Source of the DNA: an uncultured Desulfovibrio sp.
Lineage (GTDB): Bacteria > Desulfobacterota > Desulfovibrionia > Desulfovibrionales > Desulfovibrionaceae
Length of the DNA stretch: 64,000 nt
NCBI GenBank assembly: GCA_900546145.1
Contig: URBN01000003.1
Span: 62,001-126,000 of the forward strand
Reading direction: 5' to 3'
This document shows, one piece after another, positions 1 to 8,723 of the stretch; position 1 is the stretch's first letter; each line of letters opens with the position of its first letter. The notes under the pieces are model-generated. The model was not told the origin of the DNA. It saw nothing but the letters and a program-made list of their open reading frames with translations, and did no database searches. A program made the position numbers and the translations under genes.

Positions 1-459
1 CTCGACGGCGGCGCGCTGACCGCACCGGATCCGAAGGGCATCCAGGCGGAAAAAGCCGTGCGCCGGGCTCTCGCCATGGCGGATCTTACGCCTGGGGACA
101 TAGACTTCATCTCGGCCCACGGCACGGGTACGGGACTCAACGACGCCATGGAAGCAGGCCTTCTCGCGCGGGTTTTTCCAGGGAAGGATGGCCCGGCGGT
201 CACGGCCTTCAAATCCTGGACCGGACATCTGGCCTCAGCCTGCGGCGCCGTGGAAACGGCGCTCGCCCTCATCTGCGCCCAGGAGCGGATAACGCCTCCG
301 GTCCGCGGACTCAGACATCCGCTCACGGACAGCCTGCGCTTCGTCCTGCCGGGAACCGCCCCGGCTCCGGACGTTTTCAAACCGGGGAGCTGCGGTCTTG
401 TGGAAAATTTCGGCTTCGGCGGTCAGAACGCCGCCCTCTGCCTCAGGGTGGAAGCGTGA
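1..459 (+). CDS. Beta-ketoacyl synthase, C-terminal part (cut by window start)
   Basis: The frame is open from base 1 and ends at a TGA, so only the last 152 residues are present. Two active-site blocks of the thiolase-fold condensing enzymes are visible: SAHGTGTGLND, with the first catalytic His, and KSWTGHLASACG, with the Lys and second His. A Gly-rich NFGFGGQNA near the C-terminus is also typical of FabF-like enzymes. Such enzymes condense malonyl-ACP with an acyl primer. The next two genes overlap or abut this one and include a BioF-like synthase, so a role in building the pimelate part of biotin is plausible but inferred. A general fatty-acid or secondary-metabolite role is the alternative. 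Confidence 0.85.
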   Translation, partial: LDGGALTAPDPKGIQAEKAVRRALAMADLTPGDIDFISAHGTGTGLNDAMEAGLLARVFPGKDGPAVTAFKSWTGHLASACGAVETALALICAQERITPPVRGLRHPLTDSLRFVLPGTAPAPDVFKPGSCGLVENFGFGGQNAALCLRVEA

Positions 460-887
460 TGGAATTTGAAAAAGCTCTTCCCTCTTCCTTTCTGCTTTTA
501 ACGCACATTGCCGCCTGGGATGCGCAGAGCATCACGGCGGAAGCTAATCTGACGGACGCCCCTGCATGGCTTCTCTTCGAGGCCTGCGCACAGGCCTCGG
601 CCATGCACCAGCGGCTCGTTACGGACTTCCGCGACCACGCCTTTCTTCTGAGCGCGGACTCCGTTCCCCTGGACACGCCCGCGGTAAGCGGCACCTGTCA
701 CATCGCGTGCCGCCTTGAAGGGTGTTCGGGCCGCGCGGCCATCTATACGGCGGCAGCGGTCTCCGCGGGAAAGGAAATCCTGCGTGCCGGGGGAATCATC
801 ATAGGTCATGTCCCCTACGGGGACGCCTTCGGCGGCAGAAGGCTTGCCGCACACTACAGGGAGATCGCACAATGGCTCACACGCTGA
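459..887 (+). CDS. Dehydratase-like (hotdog-type) protein in the ketoacyl synthase/BioF operon
   Basis: A protein of 142 residues. The ATG overlaps the stop of the ketoacyl synthase (TGATG), which suggests translational coupling; an overlapping GTG at 456 is an alternative. The sequence resembles short beta-hydroxyacyl-ACP dehydratase-like proteins, with a central helix EACAQASAMHQ and a run of hydrophobic beta strands. I do not see an unambiguous FabZ catalytic His/Glu pair, so the activity is uncertain. The 3' end overlaps the BioF-like gene by 16 bases. The context suggests the dehydration step of acyl-ACP chain building. Confidence 0.6.
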   Translation: MEFEKALPSSFLLLTHIAAWDAQSITAEANLTDAPAWLLFEACAQASAMHQRLVTDFRDHAFLLSADSVPLDTPAVSGTCHIACRLEGCSGRAAIYTAAAVSAGKEILRAGGIIIGHVPYGDAFGGRRLAAHYREIAQWLTR

Positions 888-2038
888 AAGAAAGCCTTGA
901 AGCCCGCGTCCGCGAAGCGGAACGCAGGGGGCTCGGACGCAGGGCGCCGGTGATCGACAGAACAGACATGGGCCCAATGGTCATATCTGGCGGGAAGAAG
1001 TTTATAAACTACATGTCCAATGACTACATCGGCCTCAGCCAGGACATGGACTGGCGCAGGGACGTAGCCGAGTGCTTTGCCGCCTGGCCGCCGTCAGGAT
1101 CCGCCTCGCGTCTCGCGGGCGGCTTCAATTCCATAACAAAGGACGCCGAACAGGCCTGCGCGGAGTATTTCGGCTACGACGAATGCCTCTTTCTGCCGAG
1201 CGGCTACCAGGGAAACCTGGCCCTCGTGACAGGACTTCTCCAGCCCGGTCAGACCGCACTTGTGGATAAGCGCATTCACGCCAGCACGGGTCATGCCCTC
1301 ATGGCCACGCGGGCTGACATACGGCCCTATGCCCACGCGGACATGGACCGCCTCGGGAGGCGTCTCATGGAACTTCCCGAAGAAGCCGGCGAACCCTGCG
1401 TTTTCACGGAATCCCTTTTCAGCATGGACGGCACCGTTGTCCGCCCCGAAGCCTTCGCCGAACTCAAAAAACGCCGCTCCTTCTTCCTCGTGGCTGATGA
1501 GGCACACGCTTTCGGCGCCCTCGGGAAAGGGGGCAGGGGCATTTTCTCCGGAGAAAGAGGCGTTGCGGACGCAGCCATCGGCACACTGGGCAAGGCTCTC
1601 GGCCTCTTCGGCTCTTTCCTGCTTCTTCCGAAAGGCTTCACGCCGCTTCTGGAATTTCTGTCCTCGCCCATCATGCATTCCACAGCCCTGCCTCCGGCGC
1701 ACTCGGCCTGCATGCTGAGGCTTCTGAAAAGGCTGCCCGAACTCGAAGAAAACAGGGAAAGGCTCAGAAAAAACGCGGCGTACCTGCGAAGGCGCCTCTC
1801 CGAGCTCGGCGTCCCCGTGGGAGGGGACGCACACATCGTCTCCGTCCCCGTAGGGAAAGAAGAGCGCGCGGCTCAGGCCGCAGCCAGCCTCTTCCGGGAC
1901 GGGATCCTCGTGCTCGCGGCCCGCTTTCCCACCGTGCCCTGGGGCAGGGCGCTTCTGCGCTTCGGCGTCACGTCGCTGCACACAGAGGAGATGCTCGGGG
2001 AAACGGCTCTCGCCGTGGCCGAAGCCCTTAAAAACTAA
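872..2038 (+). CDS. bioF: Alpha-oxoamine synthase, BioF-like (8-amino-7-oxononanoate synthase)
   Basis: A PLP enzyme of 388 residues in the AONS/KBL family, which joins an acyl thioester to an amino acid with loss of CO2. Visible blocks are NYMSNDYIGLS near residue 45, SGSASRLAGGFN, a DEAHAFGALGKGGRG block carrying the Asp that contacts the PLP ring, and IGTLGKALGLFGS with the Schiff-base Lys. Length fits BioF. The start was chosen at the ATG after GGGAGA because the family begins there. Association with a ketoacyl synthase and a dehydratase-like gene favours biotin synthesis over a sphingolipid or threonine role. The stop overlaps that of the convergent znuB gene by 4 bases. Confidence 0.78.
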   Translation: MAHTLKESLEARVREAERRGLGRRAPVIDRTDMGPMVISGGKKFINYMSNDYIGLSQDMDWRRDVAECFAAWPPSGSASRLAGGFNSITKDAEQACAEYFGYDECLFLPSGYQGNLALVTGLLQPGQTALVDKRIHASTGHALMATRADIRPYAHADMDRLGRRLMELPEEAGEPCVFTESLFSMDGTVVRPEAFAELKKRRSFFLVADEAHAFGALGKGGRGIFSGERGVADAAIGTLGKALGLFGSFLLLPKGFTPLLEFLSSPIMHSTALPPAHSACMLRLLKRLPELEENRERLRKNAAYLRRRLSELGVPVGGDAHIVSVPVGKEERAAQAAASLFRDGILVLAARFPTVPWGRALLRFGVTSLHTEEMLGETALAVAEALKN

Positions 2039-2892
2039 CCCCGTCTCTCACGGCGGCACACGCCGGGCAGGGTTGTCAGCGCAAAAAAGACGCAGGCCGT
2101 CAGGATGATGGTGGCGCCGCTCGACGTGCCGAGCCAGGGCTGCGCGGACAGAAGAAGCCCGATAACGGCCGAAAGCACGGAGATGAGGATGGACCACCAG
2201 AACATGGCCCTCGCCGATCCCGCCAGGTTGCGCGCAGCAGCAGCCGGCACGATGAGCAGCGCTGTCACAAGCAGCACGCCCACGGCCCACACGGAAAAGA
2301 TAACAATGACGGCCAGCATGGCAGAAAAGAGATACTGCCAGAAAGCGACGCGCACGCCCTGGGCCCTGGCCATCACGGGATTGAGGGCAATGAGGTAGAG
2401 TGCGTTATAGCCGACAATCTGAAAAACGAGCATGACAGGAAACAGGCCCATGAGGAAATAAATTTCCTGGGCGCTGATGGTCAGGATATCGCCAAAAAGA
2501 AACTGCTGCATATCCCTGGCCACGCCTGGAGAACGGCTGACAACGGCCAGGCCGAAAGCCACCACTGCGGAAAAAACCACGCCGATGGCCACATCTGAGG
2601 AAATGCTCGTGCGGCGTTTCAGGGCAACGATGGAAAGCCCCACGAGAACGCCGAAGACGGGCATGACCAGATGAGGTTCGATGGAAAGAATGAGGCCGAG
2701 TCCGGCTCCGGCAAAGGCCGAATGGCCGATGGCATCGGAATAGAAGGCCATGCGGAAGTTCACGATCTCCACGCCAAGCATGGCGGTCATGGGCGTCAGA
2801 AAAAGCAGGGCCAGCAGGGCCTGCTGCATGAAGCGCAGCTGCAGGGAATCAAAGGGCAGGCAGGAAAAAGCGTTCAGGATCGGATCAATCAT
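2035..2892 (-). CDS. znuB: Zinc/manganese ABC transporter permease (ZnuB family)
   Basis: A polytopic inner-membrane protein of 285 residues in the ABC-3 family. About eight hydrophobic segments are visible, with the family block FYSDAIGHSAFAGAGLGL near the N-terminus and a conserved LLIVPAAAARNLA block near the C-terminus. The start is the ATG after GGGGAGAA and overlaps the end of the ATPase gene by 8 bases, so the two are cotranslated. The usual periplasmic binding protein (ZnuA) is not adjacent, so zinc versus manganese versus iron cannot be decided from this window. Confidence 0.88.
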   Translation of the reverse strand: MIDPILNAFSCLPFDSLQLRFMQQALLALLFLTPMTAMLGVEIVNFRMAFYSDAIGHSAFAGAGLGLILSIEPHLVMPVFGVLVGLSIVALKRRTSISSDVAIGVVFSAVVAFGLAVVSRSPGVARDMQQFLFGDILTISAQEIYFLMGLFPVMLVFQIVGYNALYLIALNPVMARAQGVRVAFWQYLFSAMLAVIVIFSVWAVGVLLVTALLIVPAAAARNLAGSARAMFWWSILISVLSAVIGLLLSAQPWLGTSSGATIILTACVFFALTTLPGVCRRERRG

Positions 2893-3763
2893 GTTTGTTC
2901 TCCCCGGCACGCCCACAGGAGCAGGCGACGCGGAACGGTAACCCCTCAGGGTTCAGGCTGCAGCAGGTAGGGACACTTCCCCCGTCCCCGTCCTCCTCGC
3001 GGCTGAAGGCGCCGCATTTGGGGCAGAGGTACTGGGGCTGGGAGCACTGGTCCGGGTAAAGGTGAATGGGAATGCCGAAGACTTCCATAAGGTTTCTGGC
3101 CGTGAGCACCTTGTGCGGCGCTCCTTCCATACACGTCCCGTCAAAAATGCAGACCACATGGGTGGCGAAATGCGCGGCCATCGGCAGGTTGTGGCTGACC
3201 ATGACCGTGGTCAGGCCGAGCCTGCGCCTCGCGTCATCGAGAATGTCCCAGAAAAGATGCTCGCCTCTGAGATCCACGCCCGCGGCCGGCTCGTCCAGAA
3301 GGAGGAGCTTCGGCCTGCGTATGAGCGCCTGGGCCAGAAGGACCCGGCGCAGCTGCCCTCCCGAAAGATCGCAGATCCTGCGCTCTGCCGCGTCACGCAT
3401 GTCCACTTCGGCGAGCACATCGCTGACGGCGCGCTGCACGGCCCCTCCGAAACCGAGCCACATGGGGCGGCGGCTCACGGCAAGGGCGAGAAACTCACTC
3501 ACGGTCACGGGCGTGCTGTCAGCCCGGCGCAGATCCTGGGGAACATAGCCGACGCGGCCGTCAAAGTCTCCCGATTTGCGTATGGTGCCGGTGTAGGGCA
3601 CCTCTCCGAGGAGGCAGAGCAGGAGCGTCGTCTTGCCTGCGCCGTTCGGGCCCACAAACACGGTGCACCCTCCGGCCGGGATGGACGCTGAAATATCGTC
3701 CAGGACGGTGTATCCGCGAAAGCGGACGGAAAGATTTTCTATAGATATGGCCGTATTCTGCAT
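2885..3763 (-). CDS. znuC: Zinc-type ABC transporter ATPase (ZnuC family) with Cys-rich C-terminal tail
   Basis: An ATPase of 292 residues. Walker A is GPNGAGKTT, the signature is LSGGQLRRVLLAQAL, Walker B is LLLLDEPAAGVD and the switch His is in VMVSHNLPM. This is the normal layout of ZnuC-like proteins up to about residue 230. The last 55 or so residues form an extra tail with a CPKCG pair and further Cys pairs (TCC and CSCG), which looks like a metal-binding ribbon. That tail is not part of the ATPase core and may sense or bind the transported metal (inference). It is followed by znuB with overlap. Confidence 0.87.
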   Translation of the reverse strand: MQNTAISIENLSVRFRGYTVLDDISASIPAGGCTVFVGPNGAGKTTLLLCLLGEVPYTGTIRKSGDFDGRVGYVPQDLRRADSTPVTVSEFLALAVSRRPMWLGFGGAVQRAVSDVLAEVDMRDAAERRICDLSGGQLRRVLLAQALIRRPKLLLLDEPAAGVDLRGEHLFWDILDDARRRLGLTTVMVSHNLPMAAHFATHVVCIFDGTCMEGAPHKVLTARNLMEVFGIPIHLYPDQCSQPQYLCPKCGAFSREEDGDGGSVPTCCSLNPEGLPFRVACSCGRAGENKHD

Positions 3764-3981
3764 GATATGGGGAACTTCCTGATTCTTTGGATCACGTCTT
3801 TTCAGCCGGCGCCGTTTTTTTGTCAACTGACCGGCCGGCGCGGGGAAAAGGCAAAAAAACGCTTGATTTCTGCCGATCATATGCAGAGAGTAGCGCCGCT
3901 TCCGGGGCACCCGCACCCGGCGGCAACCAGCACGCACACTCGCCGGAGCCCGACTTGTCCAGATATAAGAACTTTCATTTT

Positions 3982-5028
3982 ATGAGGCACCACAGGCGGA
4001 GGACAGAAAACTTCCTCTCCTGCGCCATACTGACCCTCCTTCTTTTTCTTCCCTTCTGCGCTTACGGCGCAGAAGAGACGCCCCTGCCGCAGGCCGGATC
4101 CTCCGCCCCTGCGCAGGCTGAGGGGCAGGCCGGAAATCCGTCCGGTAACCAGAGAGAAGCACAGCAGCCTTCCGCAGCCCAGGAAGAGCAGAAAGACAGT
4201 ACCACGGACAGCGCCCCGGACAGAAAGAAAGAAGCTGCTGCTGACGCCGCGGATGCCGGGGAGACGGACAAAGCCGGGACTGGTGCAAAGCCGTCCGCTG
4301 ACGCACGGAAGAAGGCTTCCGCTGATTCTGCGAAGGACGGGAAGCAGGACAAAGCCGCAACGGAGAAGCCCGACGTCTGCTGGCTTCCCCTGCGCGCCCT
4401 CGTCACCTCGCCCTTCGGCGCAGCCCGTGGCAGAAGCGTGGACTCAGACGGGGAGACGCACGTGGACCATTATCATTCGGGAGTTGATCTGCGCGCCCAC
4501 CTCGGCTGGCCCATCAAAAGCCTGAAAAACGGCACCTGCGTCCAGGCGGGCCCGCGCGGCAGCGCGGGTATCGCGGTGGAAATCCGCCAGGAGGACGGCA
4601 AGACGGCAGTCTACTGCCATCTGAGCCGAGCCCTCGTAAAACCCGGCGAGACTGTGAGCAGGGGGCAGCACGTGGGGCTCGTGGGCTGCACGGGGCGGAC
4701 CACGGGCGCACATCTGCACCTCACCATGCGCGACGCCGCGGGCAGGCTCATCAATCCCATGAGGGAAGTCTCCGACGCTTCCGAAGTCTTTGATCCCCCG
4801 TCAAAGGAAATGGACAGCAGCATCGAAGGGCAGTCATGTGACGGACAGCGCTTTGCCTCCGCCCTGCCGTACGGTGACAGAAATACGGCTACCGGACGCG
4901 CTCTGTACCAGGGCCCCAACAAGAGGCTCAGGGGCATGCAGCAGTACCTGCGCATGCGCAAAGCCCTTCAGGGCATCAGCGACTACAAAATCCCGGACAT
5001 CATCACCTGGCAGAGCATGCAGAAATAG
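3982..5028 (+). CDS. M23-family (LytM-like) peptidoglycan endopeptidase, secreted
   Basis: A protein of 348 residues. An N-terminal basic stretch (MRHHRRR) and hydrophobic core ending near residue 30 form a signal peptide. A low-complexity Ala/Lys/Asp/Glu-rich spacer follows, to about residue 130. The catalytic domain then shows HYHSGVDLRA, with the zinc-binding His and Asp of the HxxxD motif, and GAHLHLTM with the HxH motif. Both are expected for an active zinc endopeptidase that cuts peptide cross-links in the wall. The start is the ATG after an A+T-rich stretch; an upstream in-frame reading would only add residues before the signal. The 3' end overlaps convergent murI by 26 bases. Confidence 0.85.
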   Translation: MRHHRRRTENFLSCAILTLLLFLPFCAYGAEETPLPQAGSSAPAQAEGQAGNPSGNQREAQQPSAAQEEQKDSTTDSAPDRKKEAAADAADAGETDKAGTGAKPSADARKKASADSAKDGKQDKAATEKPDVCWLPLRALVTSPFGAARGRSVDSDGETHVDHYHSGVDLRAHLGWPIKSLKNGTCVQAGPRGSAGIAVEIRQEDGKTAVYCHLSRALVKPGETVSRGQHVGLVGCTGRTTGAHLHLTMRDAAGRLINPMREVSDASEVFDPPSKEMDSSIEGQSCDGQRFASALPYGDRNTATGRALYQGPNKRLRGMQQYLRMRKALQGISDYKIPDIITWQSMQK

Positions 5029-5860
5029 ACGCCGGAGGGATGTCCACGAGTTCCACGTTGCCTTCCGAGAGCTCCCTGCCAAGAAAGATGCCTCCCGTAT
5101 GCGCGAAGCGCTGGACGTTGTCCGTGGCCATGAAATGTGTTTCCCCGGGCACGTCTGACGGATTCTTCAGATTTTTCCCGGTGAGGTACTCCTCCACGCT
5201 TTCGGCCGTGACTTCCGCGGAATCCACGAGGCTCACACCCCCGCCGATGACACGCGCGAGAGATTTCCTGAGCAGGGGATAATGCGTGCAGCCAAGGACC
5301 ACGGTATCCGGTCTGTCCGCCCCCTCAAAAAGCCCGCTCACATAGAGACGCTCAACCGCCTCGGCGATTTCCCCTTCCACAAGCCCCTCCTCGGCGAGAG
5401 GCACGAAGAGCGGACAGGCCCGGCCCACCACGCGGGCATCGGGCCTGAGGCGGAAGATGGCTTCCTGATAGGCGCCTCCCTTGATGGTGGCCTCAGTGGC
5501 CAGCACGGCGATATAGCCCGTGCGCGTGGCTCTGACCGCGGCCCGCGCCCCGGGTTCCACAACACCGAGAACCGGGATATCGGGAAAATCCTTCCGCAGC
5601 GAGGGCAGGGCGCAGCTCGTGGCTGTGTTGCAGGCGATGACGAGCATCTTCACTGCTCCTACACTGACGAGTCTGTGGGCCGCATTGAGGGTGTAGCGGA
5701 TGATAGTGTCCCTGCCCTTGGTGCCATAGGGCAGGCGGGCGGTGTCGCCGAGGAAGCGGTAGTTCTCACAGGGCAGGCGCTCCTGAAGCGCCTTGAGCAC
5801 GGTCAGCCCTCCGACGCCGGAATCGAACAGCCCGATGGGCAGGGAAGCTGTCTCTGTCAT
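5003..5860 (-). CDS. murI: Glutamate racemase
   Basis: A protein of 285 residues that interconverts L- and D-glutamate for peptidoglycan. The two catalytic cysteines are visible in IACNTATS (Cys77) and LGCTHYPLL, and the N-terminal LFDSGVGGLTVL carries the general-acid Asp13. The start was set at the ATG preceded by AGGAGG with an 8-base gap; a longer upstream reading lacks family similarity. It is transcribed away from hisH. The convergent neighbour is a cell-wall endopeptidase, but the two lie on opposite strands and probably have separate promoters. Confidence 0.95.
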   Translation of the reverse strand: MTETASLPIGLFDSGVGGLTVLKALQERLPCENYRFLGDTARLPYGTKGRDTIIRYTLNAAHRLVSVGAVKMLVIACNTATSCALPSLRKDFPDIPVLGVVEPGARAAVRATRTGYIAVLATEATIKGGAYQEAIFRLRPDARVVGRACPLFVPLAEEGLVEGEIAEAVERLYVSGLFEGADRPDTVVLGCTHYPLLRKSLARVIGGGVSLVDSAEVTAESVEEYLTGKNLKNPSDVPGETHFMATDNVQRFAHTGGIFLGRELSEGNVELVDIPPASISACSAR

Positions 5861-6042
5861 ACTGCATCCTCCTTTCCTGCTGAAGCCTGAAGCAGCATAC
5901 CGGGTTCTGTTAGCGGCGGCTTCCGGAAAAGGCAAGCCGGCCGGAACGATTCCGCGTGTCTTGTCTTTTTGTGGGTTCCGTTTCACAATCATTTTTCCCC
6001 CGTATGAATCATCAAACCAACGAACGCGTTCAGGATGCATCT

Positions 6043-6687
6043 ATGCTTACAATTCTTGATTACGGTGCCGGCAACCAGACCAGCGTCCTCAGGGCGCTGA
6101 GGCATCTCGGCATTGACGCGGCCATCACTGACAGCCCGGATCAGCTCTCCGCCAGTGAAGGCATCATCTTCCCTGGCGTCGGTTCCGCCGGACAGGCCAT
6201 GGACGTCCTCACCAGCAAAGGCCTCGACAGCGTCCTTGCCAGAGCCGTGCGGGAAAAGCAGCCCGTGCTCGGTATCTGCCTCGGATGCCAGATTCTTCTC
6301 GACAGAAGTGAGGAACACGACACGAAAACACTCGGCCTCGTGCACGGCGAGACCCTCGCCTTCCCGGCTGGGCTCACTCAGGAAGACGGCAGCCCGGCTC
6401 CCGTCCCGCATATGGGCTGGAACAGCCTGAACGTGAAAAAGCCGGACGATCCCCTCTTCAGGGGCATCCCCGCGGAGGCCCGCTTCTATTTCGTGCACAG
6501 CTATTATGTGAAGCCCGATCCTTCCCTCGTCCTTGCCACGACAAATTACGGCATGGAGTTCTGTTCCGTCTACGGCGGAAACGGACTCTGGGCCGTGCAG
6601 TTCCATCCGGAAAAGAGCGGCCGTTTCGGCCTGGCCATACTCCGGAACTTCTATGACTACTGCAAGGGGGCCCGCGATGCTCGCTAA
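6043..6687 (+). CDS. hisH: Imidazole glycerol phosphate synthase glutaminase subunit
   Basis: A class I glutamine amidotransferase of 214 residues that makes ammonia for the HisF cyclase in histidine synthesis. The nucleophile Cys79 lies in GICLGCQ, and the catalytic His/Glu pair is in QFHPEKSG near the C-terminus. The family opening ILDYGAGN follows directly after the chosen ATG. The end overlaps the hisF start by 11 bases, which fits the 1:1 HisHF complex. Other his genes are not in this window, so the histidine genes are dispersed. Confidence 0.95.
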   Translation: MLTILDYGAGNQTSVLRALRHLGIDAAITDSPDQLSASEGIIFPGVGSAGQAMDVLTSKGLDSVLARAVREKQPVLGICLGCQILLDRSEEHDTKTLGLVHGETLAFPAGLTQEDGSPAPVPHMGWNSLNVKKPDDPLFRGIPAEARFYFVHSYYVKPDPSLVLATTNYGMEFCSVYGGNGLWAVQFHPEKSGRFGLAILRNFYDYCKGARDAR

Positions 6688-7456
6688 ACGTGTAATTCCC
6701 TGCCTTGACGTGCGGGACGGCAAACTGACCAAAGGGATAAAGTTCGCCCATAACGTCGACATCGGCGATCCCGTGGAAAGCGCCAGAAAGTACTACGAGG
6801 AAGGAGCCGACGAAATCGTCTTCTACGATATCACCGCCTCGGCCGAGAAGCGCAAAATCTTTATCGATGTGGTCGAACGCGTGGCGTCAACCATCTTCAT
6901 CCCCTTCTCCGTGGGCGGCGGCATTTCCTCTGTGGACGACATGCATGAGGTCCTCACTGCAGGCGCGGAAAAAATCTCCATCAATTCCGCAGCCGTGCGC
7001 AACCCGCACCTCATCAGCGAGGGCGCTGATGCCTTTGGAAGCCAGGCCATCGTGGTGGGCATGGATGTTCTGCAGGTGCCGGCAACCCCCGAAATCCCCT
7101 CCGGCTACGAGATTGTCATCAATGGCGGCCGCAAACGCATGGGGCTCGACGCCATAGCCTGGGCAAAGCGCTGCCAGGAGCTCGGCGCGGGCGAGCTGTG
7201 CGTGAACTCCATTGACGCCGACGGCACCAAGGACGGCTACGAGCTCAATCTCACCCGTCAGATCGTGGAAGCCGTGTCCATCCCTGTCATCGCCTCCGGC
7301 GGCGCGGGCAAGCCCGAGCATATGCTGGACGCCGTGACCAAAGGAAAAGCGTCCGCCGCTCTCATCGCCTCCATCGTTCACTACGGCCAGTACACCATAC
7401 GCCAGTGCAAGGAATTCATGGCCAGCCATGGCGTTCCCATGCGCATGACATGGTAA
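6677..7456 (+). CDS. hisF: Imidazole glycerol phosphate synthase cyclase subunit
   Basis: A TIM-barrel enzyme of 259 residues that uses HisH-derived ammonia to form imidazole glycerol phosphate and AICAR. The catalytic aspartates are visible in PCLDVRDGK (Asp11) and SIDADGTKDGY. Phosphate-binding glycine loops SVGGGI and IASGGAG are both present. It is translationally linked to hisH upstream and to the LarE-like gene downstream through a TAATG overlap. The length and N-terminus (MLAKRVIPCLDVRDG) are standard for the family. Confidence 0.96.
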   Translation: MLAKRVIPCLDVRDGKLTKGIKFAHNVDIGDPVESARKYYEEGADEIVFYDITASAEKRKIFIDVVERVASTIFIPFSVGGGISSVDDMHEVLTAGAEKISINSAAVRNPHLISEGADAFGSQAIVVGMDVLQVPATPEIPSGYEIVINGGRKRMGLDAIAWAKRCQELGAGELCVNSIDADGTKDGYELNLTRQIVEAVSIPVIASGGAGKPEHMLDAVTKGKASAALIASIVHYGQYTIRQCKEFMASHGVPMRMTW

Positions 7457-8313
7457 TGGGCCTGCATCCATGCGCCGGCGGAGATGAAGGCTCCGGGAAA
7501 AAACTCGCGGCCTTTTTCGCGGAGCATCCCCGCCTGGCCATCGCCTTTTCCGGCGGTCTGGACAGCCGCTTCCTGTGCTTTTCAGCGCTCAGGGCCGGCG
7601 CCAGCGTGCTGGCCCTCCACGCGAGGGGTCCGCACATCCCGGAGTATGAAACCCGTGAGGCCGTGGCCTTCGCGGAAAGCCTGCATCTGCCGCTCATCGT
7701 CTTCGACACCGATCCCCTGATCCTGCCGGAGGCAGCGCACAACACGAAACGGCGCTGCTACGCCTGCAAGAAAAACCTGCTTTCCCGCATCCGGACACTG
7801 CTCACGGAACGCGGAGAGGAGGAGCGCACGCTCTGCGACGGGACGAACCACAGCGATCTCGCGGTCTTCCGTCCCGGCCTCCTGGCCCTTCAGGAGGAAG
7901 GCGTGCTCTCCCCGCTGGCTCTCTGCGGCTACGACAAACCCCTCATACGGGAAAAGGCCGTGGAGGAAGGCATGACTCTGCCCTCCTTCCCTCCGAGGCC
8001 CTGCCTTCTCACGCGCTACGCCTACGGCCTCTGCCCCGAAAAGGCCGTGCTCGCCGCCCTCGGCCGCGCCGAGAAAAAACTCCTCGATCTGAAAGACGGG
8101 GAGGGCGGACGCCTCCTCGGGGATTTCCGCCTGCGCCTCACGCCGGATCCTGTGCTTCAGTGCACGCGTTTTCTGCCCGGATGGCGGGAACCTGTCGGCG
8201 CCATCCTCCGGGAAGAGGGCTTCAGTCCCTGGACCGTGAAGGTCACTGAGCGGGTAAGCGGCTTCTTCGACACGGACAACTCGCCGGATTCTTCCGGAAA
8301 GTCCGGAATGTAG
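7456..8313 (+). CDS. LarE-like PP-loop ATP-dependent sulfur transferase family protein
   Basis: A protein of about 285 residues. A PP-loop SGGLDSRF lies near residue 30, and RRCYACKKNLL matches the Cys-rich block seen in LarE-type proteins. A Cys is also present in PRPCLLTRYAYG, where LarE carries the sulfur-donating cysteine. LarE makes the thio groups of the nickel pincer cofactor of lactate racemase, but larB and larC are not nearby, so the substrate is unknown. The start overlaps the hisF stop as TAATG; an ATG six bases earlier is an alternative and neither has a clear ribosome site. A tRNA-thiolation role is a less likely reading. Confidence 0.7.
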   Translation: MGLHPCAGGDEGSGKKLAAFFAEHPRLAIAFSGGLDSRFLCFSALRAGASVLALHARGPHIPEYETREAVAFAESLHLPLIVFDTDPLILPEAAHNTKRRCYACKKNLLSRIRTLLTERGEEERTLCDGTNHSDLAVFRPGLLALQEEGVLSPLALCGYDKPLIREKAVEEGMTLPSFPPRPCLLTRYAYGLCPEKAVLAALGRAEKKLLDLKDGEGGRLLGDFRLRLTPDPVLQCTRFLPGWREPVGAILREEGFSPWTVKVTERVSGFFDTDNSPDSSGKSGM

Positions 8314-8474
8314 GCTCTCCGGGCACTTGCCAGTTCAGGCATATCAGATATATATGTCTCTTTTCCGGGGTGTCTCCCATATCCGGAGTACACGCCCCGA
8401 AATACCCGCCGGTCATTCCGGCGGCAACATCACACTGGAGGAAGGCTCAGCCTTTCCTCTCCCGGGAGTATCAA

Positions 8475-8582
8475 ATGGCTCACAAGAAAATTGAACGCAA
8501 GAAGGAACTTGACCGCCGCCGCCATCGCCGTGAGCAGCGCCTCAAGCAGCGCATCCACGAAGCCAAGGCCGCCAAGGCCTAA
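8475..8582 (+). CDS. Very small, strongly basic hypothetical protein (35 aa)
   Basis: A 35-residue protein starting MAHKKIERKKEL, with more than half of its residues Lys, Arg or His, and ending EAKAAKA. A GGGAG element lies about 8 bases upstream. The strong charge and helix-forming content suggest binding to nucleic acid or ribosome, but no domain is recognised. I keep it because the composition is regular, the ribosome site is present and it sits alone between two genes on the same strand. Confidence 0.55.
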   Translation: MAHKKIERKKELDRRRHRREQRLKQRIHEAKAAKA

Positions 8583-8723
8583 GGCATCCGCATTTCGTCC
8601 TCCCTGCCCCGCCCCTCTCCGGACGCGGCGGGGAGGAAGTGTTTTTCCCGATTCGGAGAGAACTGTCCGCGTGGCGCTTCCGGCGTGAAGCCGGGCTGCC
8701 CGCGCGTATTCCAGACGTTTCCT

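Noticed and set aside
7456..8313. TilS (tRNA-Ile lysidine synthetase) or asparagine synthetase
   Set aside because: The PP-loop alone would allow it, but the CYACKK block and the Cys near CLLTRYAYG fit LarE-like proteins.
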